From Akkermansiaceae bacterium (lineage in GTDB: Bacteria > Verrucomicrobiota > Verrucomicrobiia > Verrucomicrobiales > Akkermansiaceae): DNA of 64,000 nt. This document shows positions 1 through 8,689 of this stretch, one piece after another. A model generated the notes under the pieces. The model was not told the DNA's origin. It searched no databases and saw only the letters and a list, made by a program, of their open reading frames with translations. The position numbers and the translations under genes are program-made. The DNA is taken from positions 806,001-870,000 of the forward strand of contig CAJJBQ010000001.1 in assembly GCA_905182405.1 (NCBI GenBank), read 5' to 3'. How positions within the stretch are numbered: the stretch's first letter is position 1; the number at the start of each line of letters is the position of its first letter.

Positions 1-254
1 AAATGATCGGGCCGGGTGATCATGAGGTGGACATCGAGAAAGATGTCGTTGGTCTCATGCACCGCTTGGATCATCGCGGGTCCAAAGGAAATATTATCGA
101 CAAAATGGCCATCCATAACATCAAGGTGCAGCCAATCGCCTCCGGAATTAATGGCGCGGCTGGTCTCATCTCGGACCCGACCGAAGTCAGCAGCGAGGAG
201 AGAGGGTGCAATAATCCGATCTTGGAAGGTCCATTTCTTCATGGGCCAATTCAT
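1..254 (-). CDS. rpe: Ribulose-phosphate 3-epimerase, N-terminal part (runs off window)
   Basis: Cytoplasmic TIM-barrel enzyme that interconverts ribulose 5-phosphate and xylulose 5-phosphate in the pentose phosphate pathway. The visible 84 residues contain the first barrel strand with IAPSLLAADF, then LHLDVMDGHFV (metal-binding His and catalytic Asp region), then ISFGPAMI and the strand LDVHLMI, all hallmarks of the Rpe family. The 3' end lies outside the window. The start at 254 gives MNWPMKKWTFQ; a second Met at 242 is an alternative start. An AGGA about 10 bases upstream of 254 favours the longer form. The identification is firm; only the exact start is uncertain. Confidence 0.93.
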   Translation of the reverse strand, partial: MNWPMKKWTFQDRIIAPSLLAADFGRVRDETSRAINSGGDWLHLDVMDGHFVDNISFGPAMIQAVHETNDIFLDVHLMITRPDH

Positions 255-295
255 AAGATGAATTGATCCTGAAGGCGCGAAAAAAGTGAGGGCTC

Positions 296-829
296 TTACT
301 TGGAGCGAATCACGGTAGCGTATTCATCGTATTGAATGATGCCTCCAGTCATATCCATGACGTATTGGAGGACAGCGGCCACGGGAACATTGGACATCTT
401 AAGATTGATCTCCTTCCCCTTCAGTCTCCCTTTTGGGTCCTGGATGATGAGGTTGGGGCTCCATTTCTTATCGGTTGCTTCCTTGGACATCACATTCAGG
501 GCTTCAATAACTTCCGTTAAGGTGGCTTCGTGAAAATCAACCTCCTTGAGTTTGGTTGTTTTAAACTTCGCCTTGCGCTGCTGAAGTTTAAAATCCTGCC
601 CCACGACAGCGAGTCGCGAAAGTTGGTATTTCGCCGGGCCGTGGCCGGGCTGGAGTTTGAGGATTCGGCTGAAGGAGGTCTTAGCGGTATCCATCTTACC
701 GGTTTTCATGGCAATGATCCCTTGGTTGTAGAGCTTCTGAATTTCTTTTGCGCGCTCCTTGAACTGGTCGGCATAGGCACCGGTCACAAGGGACAGTGTT
801 ACTACTATAGTGGTTATCAATCGCTTCAT
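296..829 (-). CDS. Secreted TPR protein with a secretin/TonB short N-terminal-like domain
   Basis: A 177-residue exported protein. Residues 1-20 form a signal peptide ending near AYA/D. Residues about 25-65 look like one to two TPR helices (YNQGIIAMKTGKMDTAKTSF, then LQPGHGPAKYQLSRL). From about 95 to the end, the pattern VDFHEATLTEVIEAL, a beta-rich middle and VAAVLQYVMDMTGG resembles the small STN/secretin-N fold found in verrucomicrobial TPR proteins. The function is unknown; a periplasmic scaffold role is an inference. It lies 41 bp upstream of rpe on the same strand, so the two may be co-transcribed. The domain assignment is by eye and only moderately sure. Confidence 0.75.
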   Translation of the reverse strand: MKRLITTIVVTLSLVTGAYADQFKERAKEIQKLYNQGIIAMKTGKMDTAKTSFSRILKLQPGHGPAKYQLSRLAVVGQDFKLQQRKAKFKTTKLKEVDFHEATLTEVIEALNVMSKEATDKKWSPNLIIQDPKGRLKGKEINLKMSNVPVAAVLQYVMDMTGGIIQYDEYATVIRSK

Positions 830-1177
830 TTCTTCTTGGTGGTGGTAGGCGTGGTTCGCTCCGGAAAATTTCCTTTTCAGCCTAACACTCTAGCCTTGGC
901 GAAAGCAGCCATCAAGTTCGCGGTTATTCGTGGAGCCTCCCCCTGCGCCATCCAAAGCACGCCGTTTGACCTGACTAAAATCCCGGGCGCACCAGTAAAT
1001 GAAGCCCGATCTAAACTTTCGAGTGATTGATCACGGAGACGGGCTTGTTGCCTTCGTTAAGATCGTTCCCGTCCGCGTTCCCGTGGATTCAGCTGCCTCA
1101 TTGTTGATGAAAAAAACCAGAGATTTGGTCACTGGCTTTGACTTGGTTGATAGGCGGCGAACGCGCCACGACTCCCT
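830..1177. other. Intergenic gap between ileS and the TPR gene
   Basis: About 350 bp without a convincing gene. Open frames here are short and lack any recognisable motif or ribosome binding site. I see no clear terminator hairpin with a T-run for ileS. Confidence 0.5.
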
Positions 1178-3916
1178 TTAGACGGCGTCCGAACAGCGTT
1201 GGCAGAGGTCGTCTTTGACGACGGGCTCGTATTTGCGGCAGCGGGGGCACATTGGGTGGCCTGTTGGGGTGACGGTGGCGGAGACTTCAGGGCCTTCGCC
1301 GAGGTTGAGCTCGCTGAGGATGAAGAATTCTTTCGCGAAGGCGGCGTCTTCTAGGAGGCTGCAGACAGGGTGGTTCGCAGGGAGGGTGAGGAGGACGCTG
1401 GCTTCGTTGTTCTTCTTGAAATCCTTAGCTTGTACCTTCTTTTCGATGGCGGTCTGGATGACGGCTTTGACTGCGAAGAGGGCGTCGACTTTTGCGATCG
1501 CTTCTTTCCCCGCGAACTTGGGATTCACTTCGGGGAAGCTTTGCTCGTGGATCGAGCCTCTGCCTCCAGCGTGCTCCCATGCTTCCTCCGCGGTGTAGGC
1601 GAGGACGGGGGCGAGGAGTTTGACAAGTGAGTCGAAGATTTCACCCATGACCCAGACGCTGGCTTTGCGGGACTCGCTATCGGCAGCATCGCAGTAGAGG
1701 CGATCCTTGGTGATATCGATGTAGCAGGCGCTGAGGTCGCTGGAGGCGAATTGGTTGATGGTGGAGAAGACCTTACGGAAATCGTAGTTCTCGTAAGCCT
1801 CTCGGACTTCGGCGGTAACGACCTGGAGGCGCTCCATGATCCACTGGTCGATGAGAGGGAGTTCCGAAGGTTCGGAGACTTTCTCGTCGCGCATGTTTCC
1901 AAGGAGGATCTTGAAGGTGTTTCTGAGCTGACGGTAGGGTTGACTGACCTGCTGGAAGAGAGCTTCGCTGAAGGGGACTTCACTCTGCCAATCGACGGAG
2001 GAGACCCAGAGGCGGAGGATGTCAGAGCCGTATTTGTTGTAGAAGTGGGCGGCGTCGGTGGGCTTACCTTTTTTCTTGGCGTCGGACTTGGAGGTCTTTT
2101 TTCCGGTTTCGGTATCGACGACGAAGCCGTGAGTGAGGACCGTTTTGTAAGGGGCCTTATCGCGCACTCCGACGGAGAGCATGAGGGACGACTGGAACCA
2201 GCCGCGGTGCTGGTCGGTCGCTTCTAGGTAGAGGTCGGCGGGGGAGCTGAGCTCGGGGTGGGCGTCAAGGACGGCGACGTGGGAGGAACCGGAATCGATC
2301 CAGACGTCGAGGGTGTCGCGGCACTTGGTCGCACCTTTGGGAAGGTCGAAGAGGGTGGCGAGTTCGGCGTCGGTCTTTTCGAACCAGATGTTGGTGCCTT
2401 CTTTTTCGACGAGGTCGGCGATCTTACGAGCGAGGTCGGCGGAGACGATAGGAGTGCCATCTTCTTCGAAGAAAACGGGAAGGGGGACGCCCCAGGTGCG
2501 CTGACGCGAGATGCACCAGTCGGGACGAGACTCAACCGTTCCATAGATGCGATTGCGGCCCCATTTGGGAAGCCACTCGACTTCATCGATTTCGCTGAGC
2601 GCTTTATCGCGGAGCTTGTCGATCGAGATGAAGAACTGCTCGACGGCGCGAAAGATGATGGGCGTCTTGGAACGCCAGCAATGGGGGTAGCTGTGGGAGT
2701 AGGTTTCCTCGCCAAGGAGGGCTCCTTTTTCCGTGAGGATCTCGACGATGCGGGCGTTGCCATTGAAGACGTGAACGCCCACGAGCTCGGGGATGCCGCA
2801 TTCGTCAGTGAAGAGTCCGTCGTCATCGACCGGGCTAAGAACGGCGAGACCGTTTTGCTGGCCGATGGTGTAATCGTCCGCACCGTGACCGGGCGCGATA
2901 TGGACTGCACCTGTTCCTGATTCGGTGGTTACGAAGGGAGCGAGGATCACCTTGGAAGTCCGATCGAGGAAAGGATGCTGTGCGTCCAGCCCCTCGAGTT
3001 CGGCTCCTTTGACTTCGCCTAATTCTTCCTCAAGCGTGAGGCCGGTCTTTTCCTGGAATTCACCGAGAAGATCGCGAACCACGATGATGGTTTCGCCATT
3101 GGAATATTTGCCAATGGTGTAAGTGAAGCGCTCGTGCACCGCGATGCCGAGGTTGGCGGGAAGGGTCCAGGGCGTGGTGGTCCAGATGGCTACGCCTAAG
3201 TTTTCAGTTTTCAGTTCACAGTTTTCAGCGAGAACCTTGGCAGAGGATTCTGAGAGGGAGAAATTTACGAAGACCGCCGTCGATTTCTTGTCCTTATATT
3301 CAACCTCGGCTTCCGCGAGCGCGGTTTTGGCGCCGTAGGACCACTGGACGGGCTTTTGGGACTGATAGACGCAGCCTTTGTCGATCAGGGCCGCGAAGGT
3401 GCGGATGATGTTGGCTTCGTAGTCGGGATTAAGGGTGAGGTAGGGATTTTCCCAGTCGCCAAAGACGCCAAGGCGCTTGAATGACTCGCGTTGGGTATCG
3501 ATCCAGCCACGGGCGAAGGTCTCGCAGCGGCGGCGGATTTCGGCTGGTTCGACGTCGCGGGCGTCCTCGTCCTGCATCACCTTGAATTCGATGGGGAGGC
3601 CGTGGCAGTCCCAGCCAGGGATGTAGGGGGCTTCGAAGCCCGCCATGGACTTGGACTTGATAACAAAATCCTTGAGGACCTTATTGAGGCCGGTGCCCAT
3701 GTGGACGTCGCCATTTGCAAAGGGAGGGCCGTCGTGGAGGATGAAGCGCGGTGCACCTTCGGCTTTGCGTTTGGCGATAATTTTTGCGTAGAGACCTTCG
3801 GAATTCCATTTTTCGAGGCGTGCCGGTTCCCGCACCGTCAGATTTCCCTTCATGGGGAAGTCTGTCTTGGGCAGAAATAGGGTTTCTTTGTAGGATTTAC
3901 CTTCTGGTGTGCTCAT
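1178..3916 (-). CDS. ileS: Isoleucyl-tRNA synthetase
   Basis: Class I aminoacyl-tRNA synthetase that charges tRNA-Ile in the cytoplasm; 912 residues, normal for the family. Visible landmarks are the N-terminal catalytic block with GPPFANGDVHMGTGLNK at about 64-79, GWDCHGLPIE just after it, the CP1 editing domain with TTTPWTLPANL and a GTGAVHIAPGHG-type motif, DVWIDSGSSHVAVL, the anticodon-binding alpha bundle, and a C-terminal zinc knuckle with paired Cys (CPRC...CQRC) in the last 25 residues. Odd points: the HIGH signature reads HMGT (72-75) and the KMSKS signature reads KTSKS (about 607-611), followed by a Lys-rich insert. The start at 3916 gives MSTPEGKSYKETLFLPKTDF, typical for IleRS. Confidence 0.97.
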   Translation of the reverse strand: MSTPEGKSYKETLFLPKTDFPMKGNLTVREPARLEKWNSEGLYAKIIAKRKAEGAPRFILHDGPPFANGDVHMGTGLNKVLKDFVIKSKSMAGFEAPYIPGWDCHGLPIEFKVMQDEDARDVEPAEIRRRCETFARGWIDTQRESFKRLGVFGDWENPYLTLNPDYEANIIRTFAALIDKGCVYQSQKPVQWSYGAKTALAEAEVEYKDKKSTAVFVNFSLSESSAKVLAENCELKTENLGVAIWTTTPWTLPANLGIAVHERFTYTIGKYSNGETIIVVRDLLGEFQEKTGLTLEEELGEVKGAELEGLDAQHPFLDRTSKVILAPFVTTESGTGAVHIAPGHGADDYTIGQQNGLAVLSPVDDDGLFTDECGIPELVGVHVFNGNARIVEILTEKGALLGEETYSHSYPHCWRSKTPIIFRAVEQFFISIDKLRDKALSEIDEVEWLPKWGRNRIYGTVESRPDWCISRQRTWGVPLPVFFEEDGTPIVSADLARKIADLVEKEGTNIWFEKTDAELATLFDLPKGATKCRDTLDVWIDSGSSHVAVLDAHPELSSPADLYLEATDQHRGWFQSSLMLSVGVRDKAPYKTVLTHGFVVDTETGKKTSKSDAKKKGKPTDAAHFYNKYGSDILRLWVSSVDWQSEVPFSEALFQQVSQPYRQLRNTFKILLGNMRDEKVSEPSELPLIDQWIMERLQVVTAEVREAYENYDFRKVFSTINQFASSDLSACYIDITKDRLYCDAADSESRKASVWVMGEIFDSLVKLLAPVLAYTAEEAWEHAGGRGSIHEQSFPEVNPKFAGKEAIAKVDALFAVKAVIQTAIEKKVQAKDFKKNNEASVLLTLPANHPVCSLLEDAAFAKEFFILSELNLGEGPEVSATVTPTGHPMCPRCRKYEPVVKDDLCQRCSDAV

Positions 3917-4181
3917 AGCGATCTATTGAGAAATAGGGCGGGACGCTAGGGGGATCAGGGGATTAGGTCAAGGATCGGGAAAGTGGTGTGGTGTGATTCA
4001 AAATGGTGCGCTTTTGCCATTCATCATTTCCAGAACTCAAAGTTGTCAGACAGTATTCTGGAGAGACCACACACAGGAATGTGAAACATATTGACTCGAT
4101 TCGGACATGACTTTGCCAGCTCGATTGACGACGTCGCTGTCCAAGGCCACGCGCTCCTTTTTGGTCGCGTTAAAATGGACT

Positions 4182-5132
4182 CTACTCGGTTGTTTCCGTT
4201 GGGGTGGGAACTTCCAGCCCCTCTTTTATCTTCGAAGGGAGTTCCTCCCCTTTGACTAGTGAGGCGAAGTCGGCGACCCACGAGGGGGCCTTAGGGTGGG
4301 AGAGGTTGTTTTTGACATGATCGAGCATGCGTAGAGCGGCTTCACGCTGATCTCCGAATTGGAAAAGGTCCTGCTCCATGGCCCAGAGGAGATCGAGGCG
4401 ACCGTTGGTGAGCCATTTTTCGAAGGCTGGCTTACGGTCTTTTTCTCCCTCCCGGCTCCAGTATGCCGTGGCATTCCCTTCGTGTTCGATGCGCTTGAGC
4501 CAGGTTTTTCGGAGCTGTGAAACACTTCCGGGATTTTGCCAGGGCGGTAAAATGATCTGCTCATACATGGAGGAAATGTCGAGTGGGGCAGCGGACCAGT
4601 TCGCCACTTGGAGGCCGTCAAGCTGATAAGCTTTCGCAAAGTAGGAACCGAGGACTCCCTCTCGGAGGATGTCTTCATGGCCCTGGAGAATCTTGGCGTC
4701 GGCAAAAATATTCTCGATGGCCGCGATGGCTTTGTCGCTCATTTTGTCCCGAGTCTTTTCGTCCTGGGAGATCTCGATGGTAAGAAGGAGCCAGTTGAGT
4801 TGGTGGCGCAATGCTCTGCGAAATCCAGGGCTATCGACGCGGTCCCTATGTTGCTTTCGTTTTTCCCGAAAATTCTTTGCGCTCTTGGCCTCGTCCTTGA
4901 ATTCCACCTTCTCCCAGCATTTCATCCAGAGTTCATTCGCAGCGACATCGCTAGAAACCGCGCTTCGGAAGGCGCTGATGGCAGTGGAGAAACGTCCACG
5001 CGCCGCAGTATCGGCTGATTTTTGAATATCGTTGAGCCGCTCAAGGAGGAGTTGGCGATCCACCTCGGTCAACTCTTGGGAAAAAGAGACACTGGAAGTG
5101 AGCGCGAGGATGAGGACGGTGAGCTGCTTCAT
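4182..5132 (-). CDS. Secreted protein of unknown function
   Basis: A 316-residue protein with a clear signal peptide (MKQLTVLILALTSSVSFSQ, cleavage after residue 19). The mature part is helical, charged and Trp-rich (for example NELWMKCWEKVEF and LLWAMEQDLFQFG), without repeats, Cys motifs or catalytic signatures that I recognise. The tail is Pro/Thr/Glu-rich. It sits 265 bp upstream of ileS on the same strand. No function is proposed. The consistent codon pattern, signal peptide and length make it a credible gene. Confidence 0.7.
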   Translation of the reverse strand: MKQLTVLILALTSSVSFSQELTEVDRQLLLERLNDIQKSADTAARGRFSTAISAFRSAVSSDVAANELWMKCWEKVEFKDEAKSAKNFREKRKQHRDRVDSPGFRRALRHQLNWLLLTIEISQDEKTRDKMSDKAIAAIENIFADAKILQGHEDILREGVLGSYFAKAYQLDGLQVANWSAAPLDISSMYEQIILPPWQNPGSVSQLRKTWLKRIEHEGNATAYWSREGEKDRKPAFEKWLTNGRLDLLWAMEQDLFQFGDQREAALRMLDHVKNNLSHPKAPSWVADFASLVKGEELPSKIKEGLEVPTPTETTE

Positions 5133-5176
5133 TGGCCAACGTTCCCAGATCAGAGGGGGTTTGAAAAGAACTTGGC

Positions 5177-5305
5177 TTACTTCGTTCTCATCAATTTCTC
5201 AAGAAGCGCGCCGGTGATCCAATAAATGGTCTCATTGAGGTGGTCGAAATCATACTTCCCCTCCTGATCGCAGGAAAGACGGGCTCTTTCTTCTTCAGCA
5301 TCCGC
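5177..5305 (-). pseudogene. C-terminal scrap of an unrecognised gene
   Basis: Between the secreted-protein gene and the divergent dehydrogenase gene, one minus frame reads a coding-like 42-residue tail (ending HLNETIYWITGALLEKLMRTK-stop, with GKYDFD just before it) that opens directly after an in-frame TGA and has no start codon. A neighbouring frame upstream also looks coding-like. This fits a frameshifted or truncated relic. I cannot name the family. The rest of the 380 bp gap (5133-5514) shows nothing else. Confidence 0.3.
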
Positions 5306-5514
5306 TCATGATCCCATGCTTCTCCCAGGAGGTGACCCCAGCTGGGCCTCCCTTTACCTCCAGTGCTCCGCTTGAAAGCGTGCACCCCGAAAGCGATTTT
5401 GAGAAAATATCTGACAGATTTTAGATCTCCCATACGGAGATAACCGCCGAAAAATTCGGCGGAATCGAAACTTCCGTTGCAGATAGCCCGTAGTCCAATT
5501 CCCAACCTCTTTTC

Positions 5515-8079
5515 ATGAACCGTCTCCTACCCTTCCTCCTCATTACTCCTCTCCTCGCCGAACCCGGCGGAAAAGTTTACCAAAAGGGATTTCTTTCTAA
5601 AGGAGATTCCCACAAGTCGATCGAACTTCAGGACGACTATTCCTTTGAATTGGTCCTCTCCGACCCCCACATCCATGAACCCGTGGCCATGGCCTGGGAT
5701 GGGAATGGCGCCCTCTACGTCGTCGAAATGCGCACCTACATGCAGGATGCCGATGCAAAGGGCGAACAGGAAGCGACCTCCCGTATTTCGCGGCACGAGG
5801 ACACCACGGGCGACGGCGTTTACGACAAGCACACCGTCTTCATCGATAATCTCCTCCTTCCCCGCATGGTCCTTCCGCTCGATGACCGTATCATGGTCGG
5901 AATCACCAACACTCTCGACCTCTGGACCTACCGCGATTCCGATGGTGACGGCGTCGCCGATGAAAAAGTGAAAGTTTACGAAGGCGGTAATCGCGGCGGC
6001 AACATGGAGCACCAACCTTCCGGCCTCGTCTGGAATCTCGATAATTCCATCAACATCACCTACGAGAATAAAGCTTACCGCTTCACCGACGAAAAAATCG
6101 AAGTCCAAAAACTCCCTCGCGGAGGTGGACAATGGGGCATCGGCCAAGACGACGCCGGACGCCTCTACTACTCCGCCGCCGGTGGTGAAAGACCTGCCTT
6201 CTATTTTCAGCAACCCATCAAATACGGCGCGCTCGAACTCCGCGGACAAGAAGCCGATGGCTTCCGCGAAGTCTTTCCCATTGCCGATGTCCCCGATGTC
6301 CAAGGCGGACCACGACGCGTTAATGCCCGTGGCGGCCTCAACAACTTCACCGGATGTGCCGGCCAAGGCATCTACCGTGGCGACCGTCTCCCCGCTGACC
6401 TGAAGGGAAACCTCATCATCCCCGAGCCCGTTGGCCGCCTCATTCGCCGCGCAAAGGTCACCCGTGAAAACGGAAAAACTGTCCTCAGTAATGTCTACCC
6501 TGGTACTGAGTTCATCCGCACCCGCGACATCAACTTCCGCCCACTCTGGGCCACCACCTCGCCCGATGGCGCTATGATGGTCATCGACATGCACCGCGGC
6601 ATCATCCAGCAGGGGAACTGGACCGGCCCCAAGTCCTACCTCCGCGGCGTCATCGACAAGTGGGACATTGACAAGAACATCCAGAAAGGCCGCATCTACC
6701 GCCTTACGCACCCCACTTTCAAAGCCGACAAGCAACCTCGCATGCTCGACGAATCCACTGCCGAGCTTGTCGACCACCTCGCCCATCCCAACGGCTGGTG
6801 GCGTGATACCGCCCAGAAGCTCATCATCCTTCGCAAGGACCGCGACACCGTCATCCCTGCCCTGGAAAAGTTAGCCCGCTCCCACTCCTCGGAGCTTGCA
6901 CGTCTCCACGCCCTCTGGACTCTCGAAGGAATGTCCAAGCTGACTCCCGGCCTCGTCTCCTTCGCCCTCGGCGACCAGAGCTCCCTCGTTCGCACCAACG
7001 CTGTGCGCCTCTCTGAGCCCTTCTTAGCTGACGGCAATCAAGACGTCATCGAAGCCCTCGGCTCCACTCCTGCCCTCGTCGAGGACATTGAGATGGTCAT
7101 CCAAACGATCAACTCCATCGGAGCCTCCGGTAGCGATGAACCCAAGCTCATCGCTGTCATCGACGCCCTCCTCGAGAGGCACGGGGAAAACGAAACCGTC
7201 CGTGCCATCAAGAACCTCCAGGGATCTGTGGCCGCCTCCCGTGCTGAAGAGCGCACCCAGAAGCGTCTCGGTGCTGCCTTCGGTAAAGCGATGGAACACG
7301 GCAAAGTCGTCTACCAGCAACTCTGCTTCTCCTGCCACGGAGCCGATGGAAAAGGCACTCCCATGCCCGGCCAAAAAGGCCACTTCCTCGCGCCCTCCTT
7401 CGTCAATAACCCACGCCTCGCCGGCAGTGCAGATACTGCCATCCGCACCCTTCTCCACGGCCTCACCGGAAAGATCGATGGCAAGGAATACGAAGGCCTC
7501 ATGGTCACCATGGCCACCAACGACGACCGGTGGCTTGCTGACATTACGACCTACATTCGCAACTCCTTCGGCAATAAATCCGGCATCACCTATCCTCAGC
7601 AGATTGCCACCCTTCGCAAGAAGCACAGCTCCCGCAAGGAACCATGGACCCAGCAGGAACTCGAGCAACTTTCACCTCCCGTCCTCGCCAACCGCAAGGA
7701 CTGGAAGCTCACTGCCAGTAACGGTGCCAATGACCTCAACGGCTGCATCGATGGCAACCCGAAATCCCGCTACTCCACCGGTTCCCCCATGAAGCCCGGC
7801 ATGTGGGTCCAAGTTGAATTCCCCAAGCTCTCAAAAATCACCAACGTGACCCTCGATTCCCGCCTCTCCGCGGGCGACTACCCGCGGAAGTACGAAGTCC
7901 AGGTCTCAAGCGATGGCAAAAAATGGAGCAAGCCCGTCGCCAAAGGCAAAGGGGAGAACCCCCTCACCGAGATCAGCTTCGATGCCACCGATGCCAAATT
8001 CCTCCGCATCACCCAAACCGGAAAACACTCCCTCTTCTGGTCCATCCACGAGCTCAATATCAACGGCAAGGAACTCTAA
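5515..8079 (+). CDS. PVC-type propeller / HEAT / cytochrome c / discoidin-like protein
   Basis: An 854-residue exported protein (signal peptide 1-15) of the putative membrane-bound dehydrogenase family common in Planctomycetota and Verrucomicrobiota. Residues about 30-390 form an NHL/SMP-30-like propeller (AMAWDGNGALYVVEMRTYMQ, then Asp-rich DSDGDGVADE calcium-type loops). Residues about 410-560 are HEAT-like helices. A c-type heme site CFSCH starts at residue 604, followed by a Met-rich region as in class I cytochromes. The last 130 residues resemble an F5/8 type C (discoidin) carbohydrate-binding domain (SNGANDLNGCIDG, then KFLRITQTG). The likely role is periplasmic or surface oxidation of a sugar or alcohol with heme transfer. 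The substrate is unknown. It has no obvious operon partner. Confidence 0.88.
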   Translation: MNRLLPFLLITPLLAEPGGKVYQKGFLSKGDSHKSIELQDDYSFELVLSDPHIHEPVAMAWDGNGALYVVEMRTYMQDADAKGEQEATSRISRHEDTTGDGVYDKHTVFIDNLLLPRMVLPLDDRIMVGITNTLDLWTYRDSDGDGVADEKVKVYEGGNRGGNMEHQPSGLVWNLDNSINITYENKAYRFTDEKIEVQKLPRGGGQWGIGQDDAGRLYYSAAGGERPAFYFQQPIKYGALELRGQEADGFREVFPIADVPDVQGGPRRVNARGGLNNFTGCAGQGIYRGDRLPADLKGNLIIPEPVGRLIRRAKVTRENGKTVLSNVYPGTEFIRTRDINFRPLWATTSPDGAMMVIDMHRGIIQQGNWTGPKSYLRGVIDKWDIDKNIQKGRIYRLTHPTFKADKQPRMLDESTAELVDHLAHPNGWWRDTAQKLIILRKDRDTVIPALEKLARSHSSELARLHALWTLEGMSKLTPGLVSFALGDQSSLVRTNAVRLSEPFLADGNQDVIEALGSTPALVEDIEMVIQTINSIGASGSDEPKLIAVIDALLERHGENETVRAIKNLQGSVAASRAEERTQKRLGAAFGKAMEHGKVVYQQLCFSCHGADGKGTPMPGQKGHFLAPSFVNNPRLAGSADTAIRTLLHGLTGKIDGKEYEGLMVTMATNDDRWLADITTYIRNSFGNKSGITYPQQIATLRKKHSSRKEPWTQQELEQLSPPVLANRKDWKLTASNGANDLNGCIDGNPKSRYSTGSPMKPGMWVQVEFPKLSKITNVTLDSRLSAGDYPRKYEVQVSSDGKKWSKPVAKGKGENPLTEISFDATDAKFLRITQTGKHSLFWSIHELNINGKEL

Positions 8080-8210
8080 TCTGGGTTACTCTCAAGCAAA
8101 GGAGTCGTGGCTCTTCGCCTCTCAGGAGGGCCACATTCTTATGGATTTTCTCATCGTAGAGATTAAGGTAGCCCGTTAGATTATCTATGGTATCGATACA
8201 CTTCTAATTT

Positions 8211-8505
8211 CTAGAAATTGTGATTCTTGAAGAACTGGAAATTGAGGGTGATCAGGCTGGTATGTTCTTTTTTTAAAGGTCCGGATAAATCTTCGAGGCA
8301 TTTTTCAATGGCCCCGCAAAAGGCTTCGAAGTGGGGGTAGTAACGATTGGTTAGACAACGTCGCTTGGTCAGTTTCCACAGCCGTTCAATCAGGTTCAGA
8401 TTTGAGCTGTAAGGTGGTAGAAAAAGCAGGTCAATTTCCAAGACCTTGGCCTCTCCACGGCCTGCCTCTGCAAGCTTTGGGAGCAGTGTGGTCGTGTAGA
8501 ATCCG
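8211..8505 (-). pseudogene. IS630-family transposase, C-terminal remnant
   Basis: Encodes the last part of a DDE transposase: a strand ending IDLLFLPPYSSNLNLIERLW, where the Glu of LIERLW is the third catalytic acidic residue of the IS630/Tc1 DDE_3 domain, followed by the usual helical tail ending at 8211. Everything upstream of this, including the first two Asp residues, is missing. The homology stops around 8505, where a group II intron fragment begins in the opposite orientation. The element is therefore dead and was truncated by the intron or by a deletion joining the two. Confidence 0.8.
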
Positions 8506-8523
8506 AACTGAAGTTGGGGGTTA

Positions 8524-8676
8524 GCCTTTCTGGGAATGGAACAGGCCAAAGTGGAAGAGCTGAGTCTCCGAAAGCGAGAAAAGAGCTGATGGGAAAGCCG
8601 TGTTCGGTGCGGAAGATCCGCATGCACGGTTTGGAGGGAGGGCTGACGTAAACCAATGCGTCATTCCTACCCCTAT
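8524..8676 (+). ncRNA. Group II intron 3' end (domains V-VI), truncated
   Basis: The plus strand carries the typical 3' terminus of a bacterial group II intron. A domain V-like hairpin lies at about 8591-8630: a lower stem containing the AGC triad (AAGCCGTG pairing with CACGGTTT) and a GC-rich upper stem (TGCGG with CCGCA). It is followed by the GGAGGGAGGG segment, a short domain VI stem (TGACG with CGTCA) and the terminal CCTACCCCTAT, ending at about 8676. No reverse transcriptase and no domains I-III remain; upstream sequence switches to IS630. It is a relic that cannot splice or move. The upper part of domain V is imperfect, consistent with decay. Confidence 0.7.
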
Positions 8677-8689
8677 CTTTCTCCTTTCC

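Noticed and set aside
4040..4180. Minus-strand stretch reading KKERVALDSDVVNRAGKVMS, antitoxin-like at first sight
   Set aside because: No start codon, only about 45 codons, and the second half loses any pattern; could be a relic but I cannot support a family.
5527..6786. 419-codon open frame on the minus strand
   Set aside because: Lies wholly antisense to the propeller gene at 5515, with Val/Asp/Gly-rich low-complexity composition produced by the codon bias of the real gene.
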